Assembly (NCBI GenBank): GCA_020152595.1
Contig: JAIGNY010001483.1
Span: 500,001-564,000 of the forward strand
Source of the DNA: Chiridota heheva
Lineage: Eukaryota; Echinodermata; Holothuroidea; Apodida; Chiridotidae
Reading direction: 5' to 3'
DNA: 64,000 nucleotides
The position numbers and the translations under genes were made by a program. The notes beneath the pieces were generated by a model. It was not told the DNA's origin, searched no databases, and was given only the letters and a program-made list of their open reading frames with translations. Shown here in pieces: positions 25,201 to 40,200 of this stretch. Each line of letters begins with the position of its first letter. The stretch's first letter is position 1.

Positions 25201-28200
25201 TTTTTTCACGATGACAAAACTCTTTTGCCTTGACCTTGATCTTGACCCTCCTTCCCCTCCCCGTAACCCACCTACCACCACTGTTAACCATTATTCAGCC
25301 CCAATCCCTAAAATCCTTATAATACAGGCCACAAATAAAGAAGATGGTTTCAAGAAAGTTTCCCCATTCCTAATCCACAAGGCACTCCAAGGCCTTGTCG
25401 GTACCCTCCCTAAAGTCTCCACTCTTAAATCCGGCGATCTCCTGGTGCACTGCACCAGAGATACTCAAGCTACCACCCTCCTCAAGATTAAAACCCTAGC
25501 TAATACAGGTATCGACGTTACTGTCACCACCCACCGTTTTCTAAACTACAGTAAAGGTATGGTCAGACCCAGGGATCTGGCCTACCTTACTGATGAAGAC
25601 CTTGTAAACGAACTAACCAACCAAAATGTCACAGAAGCCCGTCGTCTCGTCCTCAAGAGAGACGGTGCCGAAACTCCCTCTAACACCATTTTCCTAACTT
25701 TTTTCACACCAACTCTCCCCTCCCACATAACAGCAGGCTACTTAAGGATCCCAGTCACCCCTTACATCCCAAACCCCTCCATTGCCATAAGTGCCAGAGG
25801 TATGGCCATGGGAAAAACTCCTGCCGCAGCCAAGCGTGCTGTGGCAACTGTGGAGCCCTAGACCATGACAGCACCTCCTGCACCAGCACCCCACACTGCA
25901 CGAATTGCAGCGGTACCCATCCAGCAAACCATCCCTCCTTCTCTAAAGACTGCCCCACCTGGCTCCAAGAAAAACAAACAACCAAACTAAAATTCCTTAA
26001 CCCCAACATCACATACCCAGGGGCCAGGAAGCAATTTCTCGCTTCACTGCACACTAAACCATCCTACTCGAGCGTAGTCTCCTCCAACACCAATAATGCC
26101 CCTAACACAAAAAAAAACTGACTCGCATACCCAAACAGACCTCACCTGGTTCTTCTTACCTAGTCCTAAGCTTATCACCATTGACAACAAACAATCCACA
26201 CCTACTACCCAAACGACCTCCACCTCCACCACTTCTCCCCCTGACCTTCCTTCCTCCTCAAAGACTTCCGCCATCCCTTACGTCAAAACATCCAATGCCA
26301 ACAAACAACAAACTGAAGCCAACGTCGCTAACAGTAACAGTCACCCAATCAACAAGCAACAAACCAAGAAACAACCAATAAACAAACAGTCCACCATCCA
26401 AACCCACACCCACACTAATGACACGGAAGAGAACATGGATTGTTCGGTTACCGAACATACTTCTCGTCCAACTTTCAAAAATAACCGTTCCTAAAGAAAT
26501 AGAGACAAATCCAAAGAGAAAATTAACCAACTCAGACCGAACAGATCCTCCTCAAGATAACCCTTTGCCTCCTTATGGCGTGCAACATAAACGATAGAAA
26601 TAACATTCTTAACATCATACAATAGAATATAAGGAGCCTTAAGGCCAATTCTGAAAAAATTGACCTTCTGGTCACCACCTATAAGCCGGTCGTCTTCTGC
26701 CTACAAGAAACTTTCTTAAACCACCGACCATTACTCCCTCAACAACTTTGCTTGCTATCACAAACAACAAGTGGACGCCGACAGGGCCTGTGGGGGCGTC
26801 TCCATTCTCGTAAGATATGATATCCCGCACAGCCCTGTTCAAGTGCACACCGACCTTCAGGCCATCTGTATATCTATCTCCCTCCACGAAACTTTCACTC
26901 TTTGCAATATCTATCTCCCCCAACGTCAACATTCTTTCAACCAGCCTAAACAACCTCATCTCTCAGCTCCCCTCCCCCTTCATCCTTCTTGGTGACTTCA
27001 ACGCTCACAACCCTCTGTGGGGCTCTGTTACAACCACCCCCAGAGGCAAGCTCATCGAGAACACTCTTCGTCAGCACAGCCTCTCCTTGCTCAACACTAA
27101 CTCCCCGACCTACCTTCACCCTGCCACAGGTTCCCTTACCTGTATTAATAATAATAATAATAATAATACATTTTTATATAGCGCATTATACCAAACGGTC
27201 TCAATGCGCTTTACCTAAACAAATATAACATGAGAAAACCTTAAGATACAAACAGTAAGAGAACAAAAAACCATACTTAAAAAGATACAAGCAGGATAAA
27301 GTTACAAGGTCCAATGAGGGGATCTCATGAAAAGGTGTGTTTTCAATACACTCTTAAAAATATCTAAAGTAGGGGCATTTCTGATGTAGATTGGGAGAAT
27401 GTTCCAGAATTTGGGGGCTGCAGATTGAAAAGAGCGTTCACCGTAAGTCTTGGTGTTAATTTTTGGCGGCTTTAGGAGAATAGCACTGTTAGATCTAAGT
27501 GAGCGGGTTGGTAATTGTAACGTGATTAAGTTGGAAATATAATTTGGAGCATTGACCTGTCTATCTGTTCCCCCAACCTCCTCCCTGATTTTAGCTGGAG
27601 AGTCACCGCTGACCTCTGTGGTAGTGATCATTACCCTCTTCTTATACACTCCAACCTTCAAACCCCCACTGACCACACCCCAAATTGGAACCTCGAGAAG
27701 GCTGACTGGCCCCTTTTCGAAACCCTCTGTGTCTCACACCTCTCCCCCCATCTCCTTTAGGATGAGGAACCCATGTCAAACTTCAGTAATATCCTTATCA
27801 ACATCGCCACCTGCTCAATTCCCAAAACCTCCAAACCCCCAAATTATCCCCCCAACCCCTGGTTCTCTGATGACTGCAAAACCGCCATCAAGAACAGGAA
27901 AAGAGCCCTCAGGAACTTTAAAACTAACCCGACCACCCATAACCTCAACCTCTTTCGCATCAGCCATGCCAAGGCCAGACGCACTATCAAGGACAGTAAA
28001 ATTAACACTTGGAACAACTTCATCTCTTCTCTCACCATTAACACCCCCACAAAGAAGATTTGGAGAATGGTTAACAGCTTCCACGGCAGAGTGGGCAAAT
28101 CTCCCATCTCTCTCAGAATGGTGACCTTCTCACCGCAAAAAAGGACATCATTAACCACCTCGCCGCCACCTTTAGCAACATCTCGTCCTCGACCAACTAC

Positions 28201-31200
28201 TCCAATGCCTTCAAAACCAAAAAAGCTTCTGATGAAGCCCGGAAAATCACTTTTCTTTCCGACACCTCCGAAAACGCTCCTCTCACGCTCTCTAAATTAA
28301 ACCTAGCCATCCACGATGCTGGCTGTACCTCCAAGGGTCCAGATAACATCCCCCACCACTTCCTGAAACACCTCCCCATCAAGGCCACCACTACCCTACT
28401 CACAATCTTCTACAACATTTGGACCTCACACTCCTTTCCCCCTATATGGAGGACAGCTATTGTCATCCCCGTCCTTAAACCGGGGAAAGACGGTACCAAC
28501 CCCTCCAGCTACCGCCCCATCGCCCTAACTTGCTGTCTCTGTAAAATTATGGAAAGGATCATTAATCAGAGACTAAACTGGTTTCTTGAGACCAACAGAA
28601 TCCTCTTCTCTGACCAAAGCGGCTTCCGAAAACATTGCAATACCCTAGACCACTTAATTACGCTCAACACCGCTATCCGGGAATCCTTTGCAGGAAAGGA
28701 ACACCTCATTGCCATATTTTTTGACCTTGAGAAAGCTTTCGACACTACTTGGAAATACGGCATTACCCGCAAACTTCACACCATCGGCCTTAGAGGCCAA
28801 CTCCCCATCTTTATTCAAAACTTCCTCTCATCCAGGCGGTTCCAAGTTCGTATTGGCCACACCCTCTCCAACTCGTACCCCCAAAAGAGGGAGTCCCCCA
28901 AGGCAGCATTCTCTCTCCCACTCTTATCAACCTGAGTATCAATGACATCGCGGATAACCTTGGCACCAACATCAAACGTACCTTCTACGTGGATGACTTC
29001 ACCATCTTCTACTCCTCCCCTAGCTTTCCTATTGTTGAAAGTAGGCTTCAAACCAGCTTCGACCTGCTGCACGACTGGAGCAACAACAACGGTTTTAAAT
29101 TCTCCAAAGACAAGACAGTCTGCATGCACTTTTGTCATTTCAACAACCTCCACCTCAACCCGAACTTTGTGCTCAATGGTAATCGCATCCCAAAAGTTGA
29201 ACACACAAAGTTTTGGGTCTAACCCTAGTCCCTAAGCTTACCTACAAGCAACACATCACCAACCTGAAACTGAAATGCAATAGCTCCCTTAACATCCTCA
29301 GACTCCTCTCCAACACCACTTGGGGTGCGAACCGCTTTGCTCCCCTCAAAATTTTCAGGCTCACCATTCGTGCCAAGCTTGACTAGGCAATATTGTCTAC
29401 TGTGTAGCTCACAACTCATACTTCAACCACATCAACACCTTCCAAAATGAAGCCCTCAGACTTTGTATAGGTGCTTACAGGACCTCCCCAATCACCAGCC
29501 TTCATGTTGAAGCCAACAAACCCCCCTTTCTACTTAGATGTAAAAAGCTTAGCCTCTCCTATGCTTTTAGGGTCCTCACCAACACCCAGAACCCTGTTTA
29601 CAACCTCATTAGGTACCCTAATTTCTCCACACTCTTTGATAGGACTAAAACCCTATCCCCTTCCTTCAGCTTACGCATTAAATCAGACCTCTTCCATCTC
29701 GGCATCAACCCCACCACTCTCGGCACCTTCTCCTGGCCCACTTTTCCTCCTTAGGCCACCCCCTCCCTCCTGTCCACCTGGGCCTCTCCACTCATCACAA
29801 AGCACAAACCCATCCTAACCTCTTCATCAATCTCCACAACCAAGTCAAAGACCAACTCTCAAATTACACCTCCATCTATACTGATGGCTCTATCTATACT
29901 GATGACAGCTGCTGCTGCCGTCATCTCAGACATCACCCTCAGTAACAGACTTCCCGACTACTCATCCATCTTTTCAGTCGCGGCTAAGGCCATTCTCCTT
30001 GCCCTCAACTTTATTGAGTACTCTCCACTCAGCCACTTTGCCATTTTCTCCGACTCAAAGGCTGTTCTTACTTCCTTACTCAACCTTAAATGGGATAACC
30101 TCACATGCCACCTCCTCCTCCGCAAACTCCTTTCTCCCACCCTCTGCAGGAAAAGTATTCTTGTTTTTGGATACCCAGCCATGTTGGCATCCCGGGTAAT
30201 GACAGGGCTGATGCAGCCGCTAAGCTTGCCCTCACCTTCCTCTCTACCCCTTTCCTCAAACCCTCTCTGACATCAAACCGCTTATCGCTTCCCTTGTTTG
30301 TGATCGCTGGCAAACCTCATGGAACTTCCAAATCGATAACAATCTCCATGTCATCCAGCCCACAATTCCGATCAAATCCACTATCAACATTCTCTCTCGT
30401 ATCGACAGCGTTCATATTACCCGTCTTAGAATTGGTCACACCCACCTCACTCACTCCCACCTCCTTATTGGCTCACCCCAACCCCTCTGCAACAATTGCC
30501 ATTGCACCCTCACAATCCATCACGTTCTCCTTGCTTGCCCCCTGTACAACCTTCCCAGAGCTTCCCTCGCTCCCCACAACTCAATTGCTGAGTTCTTCCA
30601 GAAAAATCCTTCGGATAAAATTATCTACTTCCTTCATCATGCCTCCCTCTGCGTCCATATTTAATTCTCCTCTTCCACCCCCTCTCTACTTTGTTTTAGT
30701 TTCAACCATGCACCTCCCCTCACGATCACAGCTTTTTGACCTTCTGTTCTTAAATTTCTCTCATTCTCCCTCTGTTTCCTTTACTTCCTACCTCTAGAAT
30801 GATCTGACCTCTCAGGCACAATTTGACCTTAGTTGTTGTGGTGCCGTTATGTTATCATCAAACAAACAAACTTCAATCTCAACAAACGCATCCCCCCCAC
30901 CTTTCGGGATCCGTATGCACTCCCACTTCTCCAAAGCCAACATCAACATTTTCTCGATTGCAGCCTTCTTCCATTCCAAATACTGTCAACTCAGTAGACA
31001 TTTCCATGACTACTCCTTCCTTTTCACCGATGGCTCCATACGGAAAGGCTCTTCTGCAGCAGCAGCCTGTCCTGGCCTCACCCTCTCCTCCAGTTTACCT
31101 GACGGCACCTCTATCTACTCGGCCGAGGCAAAGGCCATCCTCCTAGCCTTAAACTTCATCGAACTTTCTTTCCGCCCCTGTTTCGTCATCTTCTCTGACT

Positions 31201-34200
31201 CTAAATCCGTCCTCACTGGCATCTTCAACATGCTCTGGCCCACCCTCTTATTCTACAAATCCTTAACAAACTCCACACTCTTTCCTTCCTAGGAAAGAAA
31301 ATTCTCTTTTTCTGGATTCCCAGCCACGTCAGCATTCCTGGCATGGAGAGAGCTGACAGAGCCACCATCAAAGCTCTGTTTAATAATATCTGTCCTGATC
31401 TTTTCCTAATATTTGATTTTATATTTGCTATTAAATTGTTAATTTTAACAAGGGCTCACCTTAACCATGCAGCTAACAGCTGAATGAAGGATTCATGTAT
31501 AAAGCTAAGTCATATATATGTAAATCAAATAAATAGACATAGTCTATTTATCACCTCATAAGATCATATTCTCAGACTATTTGCATGATCATCCGAATGT
31601 GATTCTTCTTACTGCTTAAATTACCTGTTATTCGTATACTGTTGATATTGTAGCTTTCGCCCATTAGGGGTTTTTAGGTGTTGAATCAGTTTTTCTTTGT
31701 TTCTTTGATGTATTGATAAGTAATTAACTTTTCATTTGTTTATGCTCTTGTAAAGCACTAAGAGCTTTCTTTTAGAATAAGTGTTATATAAACATAATTT
31801 AATGATAATAATTGATAGTGTAGATGTGTACATACTGTACAGTTTTGTACAGTATGTCAAATTACTGTATAGTGTATGAAATGTGTATTATAAACAGTGC
31901 ACATATGCATACTCTTCTTATGTTTGCACTAGTAATTCACTAAATAGGTGAACTTTGTGTATGCTTGAAGACCAAATTTTCATTAAAAATGTGAAACACT
32001 TTCAGGAAAATCATTATCTATGTAAGAAGCCAAAGATTGATATATTAGGCCCTAATATGTTTATTACTTGCATGCATGTAAAGTTATATTTTCATGGAAT
32101 ATTATCAAATGAGAAAATCTAAGTTTTCTTGAATAACTTTTACAAAGAATGGTACAAACACTTTTTATAATGAGGTAAAATGGATGTAGGCCTATATACA
32201 TTTCCATGGCAAATTTGAGACTTTCACCTGTCATCCCTCTGCATATTCACTTCAAATAATACAAAAAAGTGTTTTCATCACATATGACATATAAGCAACC
32301 ACCATTTTCTTTTTAGTTTTTAGCGATAAAATGTGACCACAATTCCCAATCCTGGCAGGAAATTGGCAAAGTTGTTTTCAATGTAGTTGGCAAAACAACT
32401 GGTCATATTTCTAGTGAGAATGACCTTTGCCACACCCATTGCCAATATTTTATATTATAGGCCTGTTTTGATTGACTTGGATTTAAAGTGACTTAAACAG
32501 AACATTGATTACCAAATCTTAAATATGAAAGGATCATCAAGCTCAGTTCAAACATAATTTCATTGCATCTTAAATGTGGTCGGTCAATAAAAAGTTAAAT
32601 CTGAGCATACTGCTTGTCAGATGTGAAAGGCTCTAACTACATGTAGTGTTACAACTTACAAAGGTCGGTAAACAATCCTAGATTTTAGAGTTAAAAAAGA
32701 TTACAATGGGCCTAATAGGTACATAAATATATATGTTAATGAGATAAAATGTAGTCAAAAAATGACAGTGGGTACAGTACCATGCAAAAAGCAATGATTA
32801 CTTTAAACTAAGCTTAAGTTAAGTTAACTAAGGACCAATAATGCAGTACCATATTTGCATTGTATTCTTATTCACTGGGCCTGGTTTGAATTGAATTGTA
32901 GCAGAAATGTTCATGCCCAGATCAGGCATATAGACATGTGACTTGTAAGTTAAGAAGTTCAACATTATCAAATATTGAACGTTACTACCCCGCTAGGCTA
33001 AAGTTTTTTTTTTTAAATCAGGCCTAATATGTCCATATATCTTGTAGAAATTGATTCAAAATGACGATTTTGATGCCAAATTAGGCTTCTAGAATAAACA
33101 ATAGTTCTTTTTGAGTAATCTGAATTATTTACGGTTTTTGATACGTCAAAAAGCGTTTTAGAGGCACAATTTGCCTTGGATCAATCACCAAGAATCAAGT
33201 TTATTTATGTTTTTTGTTGACTTGATGCATTGTATGATCTGGTTGTTTGTGCTGCACTTTGCCCACCAAAATTTGGTTTGTTTACAAATTTGCCGCCGGA
33301 TGAGTCATTTAGCGTTTGGTGGATTAGGTCTATAGTTTTTGGAAGATGATTTATGGACTTGAAAATGTGCACCAAGATCTACAAAATGTGCGCCAATGTC
33401 TAGAAAATGTGCACCAATGTGCATCTGTTTGATAGTGGAAATAATACAACAATATTTAACATTAGGCTGAAGTTGCAATATAAAGAAGTTTCCCTGTGTT
33501 TAGGCTATCAAGAACTTGATTTTTCTATACTTTTTAATGAAGAAAACTAATATTTATTGAAAGATGTACATGTAGAATCAAAAATATGCAACTAGAATTA
33601 CAACTGGGCACCAAAATCATAAAAATAAATTCTCTCAATTAAAAATCAGCACGGAAGATCTTCCCAGGTCATGAAACTCATACAAAAATATTCAAAAACT
33701 CTCAATCTTGGGTGCAATATCAGGAAAAGTTTGAGACACATTTTGAGGCCTTCAAAATGAAATTCCAGTTGTTTTTTATTACCAAAATCAAGTTAAATCA
33801 CACTATGTACGTCTGATCATAAAAACATCAGAAATTAGAAGTGAAAATACCCTCTAAAAATATCCTATTTGTTATTTAGTCATTTATTGATTAATTATCT
33901 TAATGAATTTAGTAGAGGCTGCAAACAAATGGCTGCTTTAAGTATAACGTGGCTTTCAGAATAGCTTCATATTTTCCCAAATTTGCTCTTAAGAAGGAAG
34001 GTACATTATTCATATTTTCTTTTGCAGAACCAGGGATGACCAGGATGTAAGAGTTTTTTTTGTTTTCAACATTTGAAACCCTGCAAATAAGTTTTAAGAT
34101 GTTCAACGAAACTGCAGGTTGACTTTTTGCTGACAACAATTTATTTTGTTCATATAATTTGATTATTTAGTTTTAGTCAGTAAACAATGTGTGAAAAATA

Positions 34201-37200
34201 ATAAATAAAACAGAGAAATGTTTAAATGTTATAGTACAGTACTTTGTAAGTGGGCCTATTATGTTTATTTTTTCCTCTCCGACATCTAAAAGATATTACC
34301 TTTGCTAAAATGTAATTGCCTCAATATCAATGTTTTGAGCTTTAACCATGCTATGGAGAGCTCATCAAGAATAAGCGGTTGTCGGCGTTAAAAATGTATA
34401 ATTGTTTCGTTTTCATAAAGATCTTAAGCTGAGATTTGTGTATGTTGTATTTAACACAGTGCTTCAAACAGCACAGCACGGTATACAGTAGGCTTTGTGT
34501 AGTATGGGCCATCAGTAAATGGCAGCAATCAATAACATGGCCACCCTCCTCTCTCCTTCCAAAACATGAAATAGAAAATAGCAGTTTAAGGGGAAAAGTC
34601 AGAGGTTTGGGAAAAATTGGAAATTTTGAGGAAAATGTCACATGTTTTGAAGAAAAACTTTAGGAATTTTAAGGAAAAACTTATGATATTTTGAGGAAAA
34701 AGTAAGATAATTTGAGGGGAAATGATTGAGGAATTTGGGGGAAAATTTTGCATATTTTAACTCTTATCTGCTAAATAGGCCTACTGTACTGTATCTTTAA
34801 AATTTGGTGTTCAGAAATATTATGATCCTTTTTGCCAAGATGGCTGGTATACAGCCTTTAGCTATGCCACTGACGGGGAGTTCTATCTGTGGTTATGCCT
34901 ATAACCCTGGTTATTTACTAGCCTTACTTAATACTTATGCCCATCACCAGCATAGGCCGCCAACAAAAGCTCTGCATTGATTTCTATTCCGGGCTATCCG
35001 CTCAATTTAATTCCATAATGCAGGTGTGTCCTTACATGTAGACTGTCACAACTAATAATTTGCAAAAAGCTATGCCTATAGGCTCTGCTAGCTAGGCAGC
35101 ATAGTTGAAATTGAAAACAGGGCGTTTCAACAGAACGCACCTACTGTACAGTGTCAGACCCCTAGCTTTGCTGTTTTACAGGGTCAGCCTGCCGGCCCAT
35201 TTGTGGGCCTGCCCTTTCCCCTGGGGGCTCGTGCTATCCCCCTGGGTTTTGCCCTGCCCCTCATGAGAAAAAAATATTATTTGTATTTATTTATTTTATT
35301 TATTAGAATAAGTTGTTTGTTTTTTTGTTTAAACTTAATAATCTTAATTAACCTCATAAATGAATACCTTACACGGATAAAGAACACAGAATGATAGCAT
35401 AGAAAGCAATTGTCCTGTTTGGCTCATGAATGGTCCTTATCAATATCAGTCAGAATAGTTTCATTCTGAAGTATGATTATAGCTAAAATCCTAGAGCTTC
35501 TTTACCATTTGATTGAGCCTTAAGGGGGCCTCTGGACTCCACGCCGAAAAGATGCAGCACGCATTAATGTGCCCCTCAACCAGTCTAGCACCCTGCCTCT
35601 TTTTAAAGCAAGCTAGGGGTCTGATGTAACGCATATCATGTGTAAGCGATCAATATCATAGTTTATTTCTCCTAATCGATACCAGAAGCAAACAGTTGCT
35701 CGTGACATCAGAGAGTACATGCCACGTACAGTACTCACTGATGTTTTTGCGATTTGTTTTGAGACAATATCACCTCTTTAACCATCCCTGTCACAGTGCT
35801 GTCAGGACCAACCAACCAAAGGGAAAGCAATAGTTCTAGCAGGAAAATAAATTGATACAAAATGCTGTCTCAAATGAAACAAAACATTCTTAATGACCTC
35901 CAAATATACCTGCATTGTGTTTTCAATCAGAGATTTGGTAGATAATGTAGCCCTTTATGATTTTTAAGAACAAAAAACAAGTTTAGTACGGTATGGTTTT
36001 AAGGAGTACAGTAGATAATGTTAAGGGATATGTGTTTTTCAGAAGAAAGGAAAAAGACAGTGTGCAATTGAAGGAAGGAAATTCTGACATAAGCCAATGT
36101 ATGCCCATGCAAAATTCTTCATATGTGTTTAATAGTACTGTAAGCAGGGGAAAATGTCCCCACCCCCCTCCTTCCCGTCAAAGATGTGCACTGCATGTTA
36201 AAATGCTAGAAGGATTACTTATGATTCAGTATTTAATTGCAGAAAAGTGATTTTAATTTACTTTATACATTTGTCAAGTATTGCATATATGTATATGTTT
36301 ACGTTATTTTTCTGAATTCTGATATCATATTTTCACAGGTTACCCTTTTGGAAAGCAGACCCAGGCTAGGTGGGTGGATTGAGAGCAATGTTACCCCTGA
36401 AGGTGCCACCTTTGAGTGTGGACCAAGAAGCATCCGACCATTTGGCATTGTTGGAAAAAACACCCTTGATATGGTAAATGTTTCACTGTGACAATTTTAA
36501 GGTCAATAAAAGTGTGGCAATTTTTAAAGACTAGAGCATAAACTTACCTCACACTTTCTCAATATATATTTTTTTTTTTTTGAAATACAGAATGTACTGT
36601 ACTGTTCACATAGATACAGAATGTACTGTACTGTTTACATAAATACAGAATGTACTGTACTGTTTACATAAATACAGAATGTACTGTACTGTTCACATAA
36701 ATACAGAATGTACTGTACTGTTCACATAAATACAGAATGTACTGTACTGTTCACATAAATACAGAATGTACTGTACTGTTTACATAAATACAGAATGTAC
36801 TGTACTGTTTACATAAATACAGAATGTAGTACTGTTCACATAAATACAGAATGTACTGTACTGTTCACATAAATACAGAAATGTACTGTTTACATAAATA
36901 CAGAATGTACTGTACTGTTTACATAAATACAGAATGTACTGTACTGTTCACATAAATACAGAATGTAACTGTTCACATAAATACAGAATGTACTGTACTG
37001 TTACATAAATACAGAATGTACTGTACTGTTTACATAAATACAGAAATGTACTGTTTACATAAATACAGAATGTACTGTACTGTTCACATAAATACAGAAT
37101 GTACTGTACTGTTCACATAAATACAGAATGTACTGTACTGTTCACATAAATACAGAATGTACTGTACTGTTTACATAAATACAGAATGTACTGTACTGTT

Positions 37201-40200
37201 TACATAAATACAGAATGTACTGTACTGTTCACATAAATACAGAATGTACTGTACTGTTCACATAAATACAGAATGTACTGTACTGTTCACATAAATACAG
37301 AATGTACTGTACTGTTCACATAAATACAGAATGTACTGTACTGTTCACATAAATACAGAATGTACTGTACTGTTCACATAAATACAGAATGTACTGTACT
37401 GTTCACATAAATACAGAATGTACTGTACTGTTCACATACATACAGAATGTACTGTACTGTTCACATAAATACAGAATGTACTGTACTGTTCACATAAATA
37501 CAGAATGTACTGTACTGTTCACATGATGATTGATTTTCTGCATTGTTGAATTGTGTCGTTTTTCTCTTTACATGCTCTGATGAAATAAAATAGTAATAAA
37601 AGAGTATCGTGGGTACTGTCGGTAGATTTTTATATCTACTAACCAAATTTGATTGCACATTATGTAATACGTAAGTTATCGTTGTGCATTATGGAGATAA
37701 AACTGCAGCTTACTAAAAGAGGAAAGATCATGTAATTGAATTTCATTCCATATATCTCATAAATGTCTTGTGAACATTCAATGTAAAGTAATACATTAAT
37801 AGTTATGCTCCCTAAAGTTTCAAACATTTAGACCCGAGATATATTAACACCGATCTCTCCGTCAAGCATATCTTCGTAACCTGTCCCTTATACCAGAACT
37901 CCAGATCTCTTCTCTCCTCACTATCCTCATTCTTGGACCTTTTCGAAAACAATTCTTCCTCAAACATCATCAACTTCCTCCGCTCCGCAACAACAGCCTC
38001 TTCCACCACACTTAACTTCTCCCCCTCTTTCTACACTTAACCTTACTTAGTACTTACCTCCTTTTTTGTTTTTGCCCCTTTTCTTCCTTACAAACCTTCT
38101 TTTCCTCACTATCCTAAATCTTACAGCATAATGTATTAACACCCTCTTGGCACATTTGACTCTGACTGTTGCAGTGCTGTTAAACATCAACAAACCAAAC
38201 CATATATAAGCAGGTCCAGTCAGACTTTTCCTCTTTATTTTCTTTATTCTGAAAACCACAAGCAATTAGGATCAAATTTCCCTTATCAATGGCTCCATTG
38301 TACAAGTTTTTCTGTTGGTCCTGGATTGTTGTGGAAATTGGTGTTGAGTATCAAATTAGCAATGGATGAAGTCCTTATTGTGTGGTTGAGTGCTTATTTT
38401 AATTAAGATAAGTGGTCTTATTATTTGCTACATTAAGTTTGTGGCTATGATTTGCTGGAACAAATTTTTAAGGAGAAGGACAAGTGATGACTTTTTGTGA
38501 GATATAATTTGAATCGATTCCACAAGGGTTATTTTCTGTTTAAGTAACTGGTTTTTTTTAATAGATATTAGAGCATACAACATGGACGCATTCATAGTCT
38601 TCTATAGAGGAGTTAAGGGACCTTAACGTCAGACCTGGCAAAAAAAATAGAAATATATTTTGTATCACTGTCAATGCAGAATAATTGAAACTGTGTCATA
38701 ATATAAACAGATGAACTTGTCATATATTGTTTATCAACTACATATCATGTGCCAAACTTTAAGGTAAGTGTAATTTATTGAGGTTACCAATTTGTAGAGT
38801 CAATTATCTAGTTTATTCGTCTCCACAGGTTTCAAACCTAAAATTGGACAGGAAAGTTCTACCTGTTTATTTCTCACGTCCAGCTTCCCAAAACAGATTT
38901 ATATACGTCAACAAGAAACTTCACCGACTTCCGTCCAGTTTTGCGGGACTACGGACTAAGCAAGACCCTTTCTCCTCCTCTTTGTTGTATAACTTCTTGA
39001 AGGAGCCTTTCAGGTTAAGGGTCAAAGCTGATGATGAAAGCATGAGGGATTTTTTTCAAAGACGATTTGGCAGCGAGGTATTACAGTATTTAATTCAGCA
39101 TCTTTATATTTCTATGAAGAGAAATGGCATCAGTATTGGTTGAATGTTTCTTTTAATCTGGTTGATATTTTCATTCTATTTCTCTTATCCAGGGATGTAA
39201 CAATTTTGTCAAGGCTTTGTGTAAAGAGTATATGCAATCAGGTCCACTCTTTTGTTTTAGTCTTCCCAAAGATTTGTTTCTTTTAATTAGTCCTTTTCCA
39301 TTATGCCAACAATAAAGCATTAATTAAAATTTATGATCTATGAAGAAAATGTGAAGTTTCAATTTTTAATTATTTTGTAAAGAAATTGTTAGAACTGTTG
39401 TAACAAGAAATGTTGAGATTTTATCCGGGTATGAAATGGAATCAGATGGAGATACTTTTAGATTTTTGTTCATATTTAATATTCGATTTTGGTGATTTAA
39501 ATAGTACCATATGAAGTGCCCAGGGTGCCAATGAAAATAGAACTGTACCATTTACTATTGTCTTATTTCTTCATAATAATTCTTGCACATGGAGCCCCTT
39601 TTGATAAGCAATACTTTATTACACAGCTGTTCAAAACACAGATAGATCTATGATTTTGGAGAAGGGGGACTGTCGTACATGAACAATAAGCAAACAAAAT
39701 ATAAGTCTATAGAACATATTAAAGAAATGTTGAAAATATTATTATGAGATACCAGTGGAAGTGAATGTTGGATGTTAGACCATCGAATACGGTATAATAT
39801 GATTATATCATAATTATATTTATAAGACAAATATGTTGCTGACACTGTTTTGGTTTGAAACAATAAAGATACATTATAAATATTATTTTAATTAGAAAAT
39901 CATTGCTCAGTTCTCCAGAAACGTCTTTATTTCTTTATGTTAGGTAACAAATTACCTGGTTGATCCTCTATGCCGTGGTATCTTTGCTGGGAATATATCA
40001 GACCTAAGCATCAAGTCCTGTTTTCCTATGTATCATCAAGCTGAACAAAAGTATGGGTCATTGGTATTGGGTATGCTCTTAATGAAGCAGGGTATGTGAA
40101 AATTTCTTGCCTTTAAAGTTAGGATTTTTTTTTTGCATATTAAGTAAGTGTTGTCCAGCTACGTGCATTGGAGCATGACTTATTAGGGCCTAGTAAGTGT

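Larger units (their letters stand above)
24897..30872 (+). mobile_element. LINE-C copy 4: nearly full-length RNase H-bearing non-LTR retrotransposon, inactive
   Basis: This is the longest LINE-C copy. The order is a T-rich 5' leader (24897-25210), ORF1 with three zinc knuckles (25211 to about 26494), ORF2 from 26575 with endonuclease, RT, RNase H and a Cys-His tail, and a 3' end at catcaaacaaacaaac. ORF1 knuckles plus APE endonuclease, RT and RNase H indicate the I/jockey group of LINEs; exact clade placement needs a tree. A 404-bp antisense CR1 fragment (27147-27550) interrupts the endonuclease. ORF2 starts with a Trp-to-stop change and has several frameshifts. It is in the sense orientation in PPOX intron 1. 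Confidence 0.88.

Noticed and set aside
25193..25861. Independent host gene encoding a 222-residue protein
   Set aside because: After a frameshift it runs into three CCHC knuckles and is followed by endonuclease and RT, so it is ORF1 of LINE-C.
18356..31385. LTR retrotransposon or endogenous retrovirus, because of zinc knuckles, RT and RNase H
   Set aside because: There are no LTRs, protease or integrase; an APE endonuclease precedes RT and copies are 5'-truncated with repeat tails, as in non-LTR elements.
34351..34663. Overlapping 75-96 codon frames on both strands as a small gene
   Set aside because: No domain, no splice or promoter context, and AT-rich intron composition; such frames occur by chance.
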